Assembly (NCBI GenBank): GCA_902791295.1
Contig: CADAVI010000033.1
Coordinates: 1-37,943, forward strand
Reading direction: 5' to 3'
DNA from: an uncultured Bacteroidales bacterium
Lineage (GTDB): Bacteria > Bacteroidota > Bacteroidia > Bacteroidales > Bacteroidaceae
DNA length: 37,943 nucleotides
Positions within the stretch are counted from its first letter, which is position 1. Every line of letters starts with the position of its first letter. Shown one piece after another: positions 24,466-32,940 of this stretch. The notes under the pieces are model-generated. The model was not told the DNA's origin. It did not search any database and worked only from the letters and a program-made list of their open reading frames with translations. Position numbers and translations under genes: made by a program.

Positions 24466-24693
24466 TCAGTAGCGTTTCTGGCCGTGCAGCACCATCATCT
24501 TGTCCTTCAGGGGCTCTATCTCGCCCTGCTCCACCTGCTGCTGCCACTCCTCGGGTGCAATCTCCTCAATGGAAATGCTGATGGCTTCGGGTGCGCAGCC
24601 CCAATGTTCGGCAAAGACCCTGTTGACGGCTTCGACAACTTTCTCCTTGGTGGCCTGGTCCTTGGGATAGGCCTTGATTCTGATGTAAGGCAT
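24466..24693 (-). CDS. 4-oxalocrotonate tautomerase-like protein
   Basis: A 75-residue protein from ATG 24693 (MPYIRIKAYPKDQATKEKVVEAV). The longer open frame upstream would bury the Met-Pro start and run into the neighbouring gene. Pro2 directly after Met becomes the N-terminal catalytic proline after Met removal, the hallmark of the tautomerase superfamily. The following beta-alpha-beta pattern fits (helix TKEKVVEAVNRVFAEHWG, then strand AISISIEEI). The usual monomer is 60-75 residues forming a hexamer or dimer. The substrate is unknown. A small CCGGC-AGT-GCCGG hairpin and a poor -7-like TACTTTTTG lie in the 62 bases between it and the AlkZ-like gene upstream. Confidence 0.82.
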   Translation of the reverse strand: MPYIRIKAYPKDQATKEKVVEAVNRVFAEHWGCAPEAISISIEEIAPEEWQQQVEQGEIEPLKDKMMVLHGQKRY

Positions 24694-24755
24694 ATACGAG
24701 TGTTTCTTTAAAGTGAGCACAAAAAGTATGACATCCTGTCCGGCAGTGCCGGCGT

Positions 24756-25472
24756 TCATCCCAGCAACTTGAGCAGCTGACGCTCGGAGGCGTGGGGCAG
24801 CAACGCCGTGAGGTGGGTGTGCATACGCCTGAAAGATTCCTCCGGAGCGCACGACGCCCGGCAGGCCTCCGCGCCGAGCAGCCGCTCAGGCGTGGTGAGC
24901 AGCGACCAGCCGAAACCGTATTCGCGCCCGTGCCTGTCGGTGGGATAGACAAAGTCTTCGGTGACGATGCGGCAGGCCATCTGCAGTCGCGTGACATAGG
25001 CGTCGAACTTGCCGCGCATCTTGGGGCCCGTGAAGCCGCAGGCGGCACGCAGCTCTCGCGTGATGAGGCTGTCGCTGGCGCTCAGGGTGGAGAGAATCAC
25101 GTCCTCCACACTGCCCTCTTCCGGTTCGGGGCTACGGCTACGCCGCCAGTTGTAAAGGTGGGGCCACCACTCACGGCTGACAAACCCCGCCTTGCCGCCG
25201 AAGAACTTGCCATAGACGCACGAGCCATCCGTCACCACAGGGCCCTTCCACTGCCACAGAGGCCACTCCCACGAGCCGTCGTCGAACTGCACGAAACGAC
25301 ACTCCTCGGCCAGCAGCGCCTCAGCGCAGAAGCCCTGCACGCCGCTGTCCAAAAGAGGGAGAAAGCCTACCTGGCGAATGCACTCTATCAGTTCGGGGCA
25401 GGAATGTATCTCCACATCGGGGCCGTTGCTCCTGTCGCTGATGCGACTAAAGTATTCTGTCAGGGATTTCAT
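24756..25472 (-). CDS. AlkZ-related winged-helix protein (YcaQ/AlkZ-like)
   Basis: I choose ATG 25472 (MKSLTEYFSRISDRSNGPDV), giving 238 residues; an earlier start at 25502 would lie in the promoter. The core WEWPLWQWKGPVVTDGSCVY, GKFFGGKAGFVSREWWP, LITRELRAACGFTGPKMRGK and FDAYVTRLQMACRIVTEDF is the pattern of the Bacteroidetes proteins annotated as AlkZ-related. These are distant relatives of AlkZ/YcaQ, DNA glycosylases that unhook bulky or crosslinked bases. It is shorter than true AlkZ (about 360-400 residues), and I cannot locate the catalytic Gln-x-Gln-type motif, so DNA repair activity is uncertain. It has its own -7 box (25507-25500). Confidence 0.7.
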   Translation of the reverse strand: MKSLTEYFSRISDRSNGPDVEIHSCPELIECIRQVGFLPLLDSGVQGFCAEALLAEECRFVQFDDGSWEWPLWQWKGPVVTDGSCVYGKFFGGKAGFVSREWWPHLYNWRRSRSPEPEEGSVEDVILSTLSASDSLITRELRAACGFTGPKMRGKFDAYVTRLQMACRIVTEDFVYPTDRHGREYGFGWSLLTTPERLLGAEACRASCAPEESFRRMHTHLTALLPHASERQLLKLLG

Positions 25473-25499
25473 TGACTGACTGCATTGAATTTTACAACG

Positions 25500-25507
25500 C
25501 AAATATA
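25500..25507 (-). promoter_or_regulatory. Candidate -7 box of the AlkZ-like gene
   Basis: TATATTTG on the minus strand, 28 bases before the ATG at 25472. It matches TAnnTTTG; the -33 is not clear. Confidence 0.5.
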
Positions 25508-25600
25508 TCTATTTTTGGTGACAATGCCTCATCCTGACAGTTTTTTGACCTGTTGGCCCAGTTTTTTTTATTTTTCGCTCTCCTTTTTGCTGATTTTTTC

Positions 25601-25608
25601 TATCTTTG
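25601..25608 (+). promoter_or_regulatory. Candidate -7 box of the peptide synthetase operon
   Basis: TATCTTTG matches the consensus. Start near 25615 gives a leader of about 32 bases to ATG 25647. The upstream 45 bases are T-rich, without a TTTG at the ideal 20-base distance, so strength may depend on an activator. Confidence 0.55.
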
Positions 25609-25646
25609 CGTGCATAAAAAACATAATTTAATGCCCGAAGAGCACC

Positions 25647-28600
25647 ATGTCCGTCATCTCCGCCCCCCTTTCCCAAACCCAAACCGGCATCTTCACCGAA
25701 TGTATGCAGCATCCCGACGGGAAACTTTATCTCATCGCCTTCCTATATAAACTGCATCCGGACACCGACCCCGGGCGCTTGGAGGACGCCCTCAGGCAGA
25801 CGGTAAAAGCCCATCCCTCCATCCTCATGCGCATGAGGGTAAACGAAGAGGGTGTACCCGAGCAATGGCTCGGCACGGAGGCTGTGCCCGACATAGCCAC
25901 CATCCGGGCGGACAGCATTGACGGGATTCGAAAGCATCTGGTGCAACCCATGCCAATGACAGAAGGGCCTCTCGCGCTTTTCCGCTTCATCCTGACGCCT
26001 GAATGCAACTACTTCCTGCTGCAGGTGCACCACGCCATCAGCGACGGCACTTCGCTGAACGTGTTCGTCCGCGACATGGACAGCGCTTATTTGGGCCGGG
26101 AACCGGAAGGGGAGGACCTGACGGCGCAGCAATACGCCCTTTGGGAACAGAAGGAGAGGAGCGGCGAAGCCTGGCTGCAGGACAAAGCCTGGAGCGAGGC
26201 GCACATCCTCAGCGACGAGGCGGAAACCGTGATTCCGGGCGACCTGAGCGGGGATGAGCCCGGAAGCCGCCGCTTCGAAATGGCGCTCAGCGTGAAGGAG
26301 CACGACGTCAGGCAGTTCTGCCAGACACGGGGCGCGAAAAAGAGCACCCTCTTCACTGTGGCCTACGCCCTGCTGATGTCCCGCTACACGGGCAACGACA
26401 ACGTGCTCTTCTCCACCATTTGGCACGGACGCGCCTCCGACCGTCTGGCCAGGACTTTCGGCATGTTTGTCCGCACGCTGCCCGCCGCATTCCGCCTGAG
26501 GGATGACATGAGCGTGGACGAACTGCTGGCCCAGGGCGCCGATGTGCTTAGCGAGGCACGCGCCCACACACTGTATTCCTTCAGCGACTTCTGCCACGAG
26601 CGCGGAGTGCAGCCCGCCACAATGTTCGTATGCCAGGGAAAACTCTTCAACGAGGTGCAGCTGGGCGGCCATTCCGCAAGTTGGGAAGACCTGGACTCCG
26701 CCCCGCTCTCCGAGCCCCTCGTGGCCGAATTGTGTGAAGAGGGAGAGGGCTATTCCATACGTTTTCAATACCACAGCCACCGCTACTCCGAAGCCTTCCT
26801 GCAAGGGCTGGCAGAGAGCTATTCCCAGCTCCTCGGGCAGATGATTCAGAAGGGGGGGCTGCTCCGCGACCTCAGCATCCTCTCCGCCGCGCAGGAAGAG
26901 GTGCTCGACCGCTTCAACGAGACGGACTCGCCCTTTGACGAGCGTCAGACCGTCGTCTCTGCCTTCAGACGCATCGCTGCGGAATATCCGCAAAAGACGG
27001 CGGTGGTGTTCCGCGAGCGGCGGCTGACCTACAGGGACGCGGACGACGTCAGTGACCGCCTGTCCGCCGTGATTACCGCCAGGGGGCTGGGACGGGAAGA
27101 CGTCGTAGCCGTGCTCATCCCACGATCGGAGTGGATGGCCACCGTCTCACTGGGCATTCTCAAGGCCGGATGCGCCTATCTGCCACTTGATGCTTCCTAT
27201 CCCAAAGAGCGCCTGGCCTTCATGCTTGAGGATGCCGGAGCCCGGTTGCTCATTGCAGACCGGTCGCTGGCCGCCCTCACGGACGACTGGCAGGGCGAAC
27301 GCCTGATGCTGGACGAACTTGAGGCGCTACCCGCGGCGACCGCGCTGCCCGAAGGGCCGCTGCCGGAAAGTCTCTTCACCCTGCTCTACACCAGCGGCAC
27401 CACCGGAGTGCCCAAGGGCTGCCAGGTGGAGCACCGTAACGTCACGGCCTTCTGCCACATGCACCGCCACTGCCACGAACTCACCGCCGACGCCCGCGTG
27501 GGCGCCTACGCCAGTTACGGTTTCGACGCCTCGGTGATGGAGCTTTTTGCCACCCTCACCACCGGCGCCGAATTGCACATCATCCCCGAAGAACTCCGTC
27601 TGGACCTGGCCGCGTTGCACGACTACATTGAGGCCAACGGGCTCACCCATATCTTCATGACCACCCAGGTGGCCTATCAGTTTGCCACCAACTTCACCGC
27701 CGCCTCACTCCGCCGCCTCATGACCGGCGGTGAAAAACTGCCCGCCCTGACGCCCCCCGAAGGCTACACGGTAGCCAATGGTTACGGACCTTCAGAAAGC
27801 ATCTGCTACGTGACCAACTTCAATGTGACGCAGCGCATGGAGGACATCCCCATCGGCAGCGCACAGCGCAACGTGAAATGCTACGTCGTGGACCGCCGGG
27901 GCCACCGCCAGCCCGCAGGAGCCGCCGGCGAACTGTGGATAGCCTCTCCCCAGGTGACACGCGGCTATCTGCACCAGCCGGAGCGCACGGCGGAGGCCTT
28001 CACGCCCAACCCCTTCTCTAAGCAAAGGCATTACGAACGCGTGTATCACACCGGCGACATCGTGGCAATGATGCCCGACGGCAACCTGCGCTTCGTGGGG
28101 CGGCGCGACGGACAGGTGAAAATCCGCGGCTTCCGCATCGAGATCAAGGAGGTGGAGGCCGTCATACGCCAATATCCCGGCATCAGCGACGTCACCGTGC
28201 AAGCTTTCGACTATGAGGGCGGAGGGAAATACATCGTCGCCTACGTCGTGAGCGACAGCACCATCGACACCGACGCACTCCACCGCTTCATCGCCGGAGA
28301 GAAACCGCCCTACATGGTGCCCGCCGTAACGATGCAGATCGGGCGCATCCCGCTCAACCAGAATCAGAAGGTGGACCGCAGGGCGCTGCCCCGCCCCGAG
28401 CACACGCCTGACGGGGAGAAGACGCCGACCGCCAACGTGCCGATGAACCTGCTGGAAGAGCAACTGTACAACATCGTGGAGAAACTTGTGGGACACGGAG
28501 ACTTCGACCTCACCACGCCGCTCAACTATGCCGGCGTCACCTCCATCATGGCCATCAAACTGGCCGTGCAACTGAACAGGCGCATCGGCGTGAAACTCAA

Positions 28601-31600
28601 CCCCAAATCGATAATGAAGGGCTGCAGCCTGCACGACATAGAAAACGAGATACTCCGGGCGCTGCTGGAGGGCGGACCCGGTGCCGCTCCCGCGGAGGGC
28701 GACACGACAGCCCGCAAGGCTGCAGGCGCGCCCTTCCCGCTGACCTACGCCCAGACCGGAGTCTATTTCGACTGCATGAAGCATCCGACCTCCATACGCT
28801 ACAACATCCCCACCCTCGTCAGCTTCCCCGAGAGTTTGGACAGCAACGCGCTGGCCGATGCCGTGAAGCGCGCCGTCGCCCTGCACCCCCAATTCTCTGT
28901 GCATTTCGGCAACGAGGGGACGGAGACCGTGCAGATTCCCGACCCCGGACTGGCGCCCGCCGTAAATCTGAAGGAGATGAGCGAGGAGGAACTGACACAG
29001 TACAGGCAAGACTTCGTGCGCCCTTTCAACCTCAAGCAGGGACCGCTCTACCGCATGGAAGTGGTGCGCACCGAGCAGAGGCTTTGCCTCCTGAGCGATA
29101 TGCACCATCTCATCGCCGACGGCATCTCCTTCGACCTCTTTCTACGCCAGGTTTGCACCCTGGTGGACGGTGGCAGCGCAGAACCCGAGGAAGTATCCTA
29201 CGCCGCCTTTGCCGAGGCCGAACGGGACGCCCGCAATCAGTCCGCCTTTGCCGAGGCACATGAGTTTTTCGATAAGCGGCTGAGCGGCATAGAGGGCGTC
29301 ACCGAACTGCCCTCCGATCTGTCCAATCCCACCGAGGGGGGCGAACGCAGGAGAGTGTCGGCCCCCCTGCACTTCGAACGCATCGAAGCCTTCTGCCGCA
29401 GCGAGGGCATCACACCGGCCCACCTCACCTTGGCCGCCGCCTTCTATGCCCTGTCACGCTTCTCGGGCAACGGACAATTGTGCATCACCACCATCAGCAA
29501 CGGACGTTCAGACCTGCGTCTTATGTCCACCGTGGGCATGTTTGTCAACACCCTGGCCCTGACGGCCCGCGTAGAGCATCAAAGCGTGCGCAGCTTCCTG
29601 CACGAGGTGCGCGACGACTTTGAGGCCACACTCGCTCACGAGCAATATCCCTTCGCCCGAATTGCCGCCGACTACGGCCTCACGGCCGACATCCTTTTTG
29701 CCTACCAGATGGGCGTCATAGAGCCCCACAGTTGCATGGGCCAACCCGTAACAGCGGAAAGCATGGAGGCCGCACAGCCCAAATTCCGTATCGCCCTGTA
29801 TATAGAAGAGGAAAACGGGCAGCCCTCGGTGTGCATTGACTACGACGACGGGCGCTACAGCCACTCCCTGATACACCATCTGGCTCGCGCGGTGAGCCTT
29901 GCTGCCGAAGCCTTTGCCAACGACCCTTCGCAGGCGCTCATGGATGTGGAGCTGACCGACGACGAACAACGGCAGGAGCTGAGTGGGTTCAATGCCACCG
30001 ACTCGCCCTACGACGAAAGTCAGACCATCGTGTCGCTTTTCCGCAAGCAGGCTGCCATGACACCCGACCGTCCGGCGGTGGTCTTCGGGGAACGCTGCCT
30101 AAGCTACCGTGAGACGGACGCTGTCTCGGAGCGCATCGCGCTCTATGTACACCGCTTGGGCCTCGGCCCCGAGGACGTGGTTTCCATCCTGATTCCGCGC
30201 TCGGAGTGGATGGCGACAGCCTCTCTGGGCGTGCTCAAGGCCGGCAGCGCCTATCAACCACTCGACCCCTCCTACCCCAAGGAGCGTCTGAATTTCATGA
30301 TGAAGGACGCCGGAGCCAAGCTGCTCATCGCCGACAGGGCGCTACGCCCCCTTGTGGATGAGTACGACGGCGAAGTGCTCTTCACAGACGCCATCAGCAC
30401 ATTGCCCGAAGCCACGGAGCCCCTACCCGACACGGCCACGCCGGAGAACCTTTTCATCCTGCTCTACACCAGCGGCTCCACCGGTGTGCCCAAGGGTTGC
30501 CAGTTGGAGCAACGCAACATCACGGCCTTCTGCCATTGGTACAGGCAACGCCTCTCGCTCACCCCCGATTGCCGTGTGGCCGCCTACGCAAGCTATGGCT
30601 TCGATGCCTGCATGATGGACCTCTGGCCGGCACTCACCTCCGGCGCTTGTGTGGACATCATCTCCGAAGACCTCCGGCTGAACCTTCCCGAACTGAACAC
30701 CTACTTCGAACGGCACGGCGTGACCCACTCGTTCATCACCACACAGGTGGGCTACCAGTTTGCCGTCAACGTGAACAACCATTCGCTCAGACACTTCCTC
30801 GTGGGCGGAGAAAAGCTGTCGTCGCTCAATCCTCCGACAAGCTATCTCATGCACAACGGCTACGGCCCCACGGAATGTACCGTATTCACCACCACCTACA
30901 CCCTGAGCCTGTGCCAGCAGGACATCCCCATCGGACGCCCCCTGGACAACCTTCGCCTCTACGTGGTCGATGCCCAAGGGCACCTGCTGCCTCTGGGCGC
31001 ACTGGGCGAACTGTGGGTGAGCGGCCCCCAGGTGGGGCGCGGCTATCTCAACCGCCCCGACCTCAACGACACCGTCTTCATCGCCAATCCCTTCGACAAC
31101 GACCCGCAACACAGCCGCATCTACCGCACAGGCGACATCGTGCGCTGGATGAGCGACGGCAACATCCAGTTTGTCGGACGCCGCGACGGACAGGTGAAGA
31201 TACGCGGTTTCCGCATTGAGCTCAAGGAGGTGGAGGCTGTCATCCGCCAGTTTCCCGGCATCGGAGATGTCACCGTGCAGGCCTTCGATCACGAGAGCGG
31301 CGGCAAGTTCATCGCTGCCTATATTGTAAGCAACGAGACTGTTGACACCGACGCCCTGCGCGATTTCATCGGACGCCACAAGCCTTCTTATATGGTTCCC
31401 GCTGCGCTGATGCAGATTGAGCGCATCCCGCTCAACCAAAACCAGAAGGTGAACCGCCGCGCCCTCCCGGCGCCGGTACTCCAGAGTGTGGTGAAGGACT
31501 ACACGGCGCCGGCCACGGAGACTGAGAAGATTTTCTGCGACATCTTCGCCGACGTGCTCGCCCTGGAGCGCGTGAGCGCCACCGACAACTTCTTCGACCT

Positions 31601-32939
31601 GGGCGGCACCTCGCTCATGGTGACACGCGTCATCATCGAAGCCGACCGCCACGGCCGCCCAATTGCCTACGGCGACCTCTTCTCCCACCCCACCCCGCGC
31701 CTGCTGGGGGCTTTCCTTTCTGATCTTAACAGCAAGGGGGAGACAGACGGAGGCAACGATGCGGAATACGACTACAGCGCCATCAACGACGTGCTCGCGA
31801 GCAACACGCTGGAGGCCTTCCGTCAAGGGACGCCACAGACACTGGGCCGCGTGCTGCTGACGGGCGCCACGGGCTACCTGGGCATCCACGTGCTGCACGA
31901 ACTCATCGGCAGGGACGATGTGCCCCACATCTTCTGCCTGGTGCGTGGCGAGAGCCGGGAGAAGGCTGAGAGTCGCCTGAAGAACCTGCTCTTCTACTAT
32001 TTCGGCCATAATTTCAAGACGCTCTTCGGCAGTCGCCTCAGCGTGGTGCCCGGCGATGTGACGCAGGAGATAGAGACGGACGAGACGGTGGACACCGTGA
32101 TTAACTGCGCCGCCGTGGTGAAACACTTCTCCAGCGGCACCGAGATTGAGGACGTCAACGTGCGCGGGGCGGCGCACTGCGTCCGCTTTTGCATGAGGAC
32201 GGGCGCCCGTCTCATCCACATATCCACCTACAGCACGGCCGGCCTCTCCGTGAACGGCACACCCGGCCCCGATGCGGTACTCACCGAGCAGCGCCTCTTC
32301 TACGGCCAGTCGCTGGACAACCGCTACGTGCACTCCAAGTTCGTCTCCGAGCGTCTCGTGCTGGAAGCCATTGCGCACAGCGGGCTCAATGCCAAGGTGA
32401 TGCGCGTGGGCAACCTGGCGCCCCGATCCACCGACGGCGAATTCCAAATCAACTTCCAAACCAATGCCGCCCTAGGCCGCGTGAGGGTGTATCGCGTGCT
32501 GGGCTGCTACCCCTACGGGCAAACCGACGACCCGATGGAGTTTTCGCCCATCAACGAAGTGGCCCACGCCATAGTCACCCTGGCCGTCACGCCCCGCGAG
32601 TGCTGCCTCTTTCATCCTTTCAACAACCACTCCGTCCACCTGGGCGACGTGCTCAACGAACTGCGCCTCATCGGCGAAGCCCCGCGCCAGGTGGAGGCCG
32701 CCGACTTCACCTCCGCCCTGGAGCAGAGCAAGCAGCAGCCCGACAAGGCACGCTTCCTGCAGAGCCTCCTGGCCTATCAGGATATGGCGCACGGAGGCGA
32801 GGTACGCCCCATCGCCACGCTGAACAGCTACACCACACAGGTACTCTACCGCTTGGGCTTCCGCTGGTCGCCCACGTCGTGGGACTATGTGGACCGCTTC
32901 CTCACCGCCCTCGACGGACTGGGATATTTTGAACAGTAA
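25647..32939 (+). CDS. Two-module nonribosomal peptide synthetase with terminal reductase (C-A-PCP-C-A-PCP-R)
   Basis: A 2430-residue enzyme. C1 has HHAISDG at residues 128-134. A1 has LLYTSGTTGVPKG at 579-591, NGYGPSES, YHTGD, VKIRGFRIE and the A10 lysine near 908. PCP1 has an odd core, GVTSI, with Ser966. C2 has HHLIADG at 1153-1159. A2 has LLYTSGSTGVPKG at 1605-1617 and Lys near 1934. PCP2 has LGGTSL with Ser1989. The terminal thioester reductase has the NADPH loop TGATGYLG at 2072-2079 and the YxxxK pair Tyr2227/Lys2231. Both A domains keep the Asp of FDAS/FDAC, so both should activate alpha-amino acids. An N-terminal C domain may acylate the first residue. The product should be a dipeptide aldehyde or alcohol. 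It is the first gene of a three-gene operon. No phosphopantetheinyl transferase or exporter is nearby. Confidence 0.95.
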   Translation: MSVISAPLSQTQTGIFTECMQHPDGKLYLIAFLYKLHPDTDPGRLEDALRQTVKAHPSILMRMRVNEEGVPEQWLGTEAVPDIATIRADSIDGIRKHLVQPMPMTEGPLALFRFILTPECNYFLLQVHHAISDGTSLNVFVRDMDSAYLGREPEGEDLTAQQYALWEQKERSGEAWLQDKAWSEAHILSDEAETVIPGDLSGDEPGSRRFEMALSVKEHDVRQFCQTRGAKKSTLFTVAYALLMSRYTGNDNVLFSTIWHGRASDRLARTFGMFVRTLPAAFRLRDDMSVDELLAQGADVLSEARAHTLYSFSDFCHERGVQPATMFVCQGKLFNEVQLGGHSASWEDLDSAPLSEPLVAELCEEGEGYSIRFQYHSHRYSEAFLQGLAESYSQLLGQMIQKGGLLRDLSILSAAQEEVLDRFNETDSPFDERQTVVSAFRRIAAEYPQKTAVVFRERRLTYRDADDVSDRLSAVITARGLGREDVVAVLIPRSEWMATVSLGILKAGCAYLPLDASYPKERLAFMLEDAGARLLIADRSLAALTDDWQGERLMLDELEALPAATALPEGPLPESLFTLLYTSGTTGVPKGCQVEHRNVTAFCHMHRHCHELTADARVGAYASYGFDASVMELFATLTTGAELHIIPEELRLDLAALHDYIEANGLTHIFMTTQVAYQFATNFTAASLRRLMTGGEKLPALTPPEGYTVANGYGPSESICYVTNFNVTQRMEDIPIGSAQRNVKCYVVDRRGHRQPAGAAGELWIASPQVTRGYLHQPERTAEAFTPNPFSKQRHYERVYHTGDIVAMMPDGNLRFVGRRDGQVKIRGFRIEIKEVEAVIRQYPGISDVTVQAFDYEGGGKYIVAYVVSDSTIDTDALHRFIAGEKPPYMVPAVTMQIGRIPLNQNQKVDRRALPRPEHTPDGEKTPTANVPMNLLEEQLYNIVEKLVGHGDFDLTTPLNYAGVTSIMAIKLAVQLNRRIGVKLNPKSIMKGCSLHDIENEILRALLEGGPGAAPAEGDTTARKAAGAPFPLTYAQTGVYFDCMKHPTSIRYNIPTLVSFPESLDSNALADAVKRAVALHPQFSVHFGNEGTETVQIPDPGLAPAVNLKEMSEEELTQYRQDFVRPFNLKQGPLYRMEVVRTEQRLCLLSDMHHLIADGISFDLFLRQVCTLVDGGSAEPEEVSYAAFAEAERDARNQSAFAEAHEFFDKRLSGIEGVTELPSDLSNPTEGGERRRVSAPLHFERIEAFCRSEGITPAHLTLAAAFYALSRFSGNGQLCITTISNGRSDLRLMSTVGMFVNTLALTARVEHQSVRSFLHEVRDDFEATLAHEQYPFARIAADYGLTADILFAYQMGVIEPHSCMGQPVTAESMEAAQPKFRIALYIEEENGQPSVCIDYDDGRYSHSLIHHLARAVSLAAEAFANDPSQALMDVELTDDEQRQELSGFNATDSPYDESQTIVSLFRKQAAMTPDRPAVVFGERCLSYRETDAVSERIALYVHRLGLGPEDVVSILIPRSEWMATASLGVLKAGSAYQPLDPSYPKERLNFMMKDAGAKLLIADRALRPLVDEYDGEVLFTDAISTLPEATEPLPDTATPENLFILLYTSGSTGVPKGCQLEQRNITAFCHWYRQRLSLTPDCRVAAYASYGFDACMMDLWPALTSGACVDIISEDLRLNLPELNTYFERHGVTHSFITTQVGYQFAVNVNNHSLRHFLVGGEKLSSLNPPTSYLMHNGYGPTECTVFTTTYTLSLCQQDIPIGRPLDNLRLYVVDAQGHLLPLGALGELWVSGPQVGRGYLNRPDLNDTVFIANPFDNDPQHSRIYRTGDIVRWMSDGNIQFVGRRDGQVKIRGFRIELKEVEAVIRQFPGIGDVTVQAFDHESGGKFIAAYIVSNETVDTDALRDFIGRHKPSYMVPAALMQIERIPLNQNQKVNRRALPAPVLQSVVKDYTAPATETEKIFCDIFADVLALERVSATDNFFDLGGTSLMVTRVIIEADRHGRPIAYGDLFSHPTPRLLGAFLSDLNSKGETDGGNDAEYDYSAINDVLASNTLEAFRQGTPQTLGRVLLTGATGYLGIHVLHELIGRDDVPHIFCLVRGESREKAESRLKNLLFYYFGHNFKTLFGSRLSVVPGDVTQEIETDETVDTVINCAAVVKHFSSGTEIEDVNVRGAAHCVRFCMRTGARLIHISTYSTAGLSVNGTPGPDAVLTEQRLFYGQSLDNRYVHSKFVSERLVLEAIAHSGLNAKVMRVGNLAPRSTDGEFQINFQTNAALGRVRVYRVLGCYPYGQTDDPMEFSPINEVAHAIVTLAVTPRECCLFHPFNNHSVHLGDVLNELRLIGEAPRQVEAADFTSALEQSKQQPDKARFLQSLLAYQDMAHGGEVRPIATLNSYTTQVLYRLGFRWSPTSWDYVDRFLTALDGLGYFEQ

Positions 32940-32940
32940 T

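Noticed and set aside
24720-24752. Terminator or promoter between the AlkZ-like and tautomerase genes
   Set aside because: There is a 5-bp CCGGC hairpin without an adjacent T run, and a TACTTTTTG word that misses the -7 consensus by one base. Support is too weak to list as a feature.
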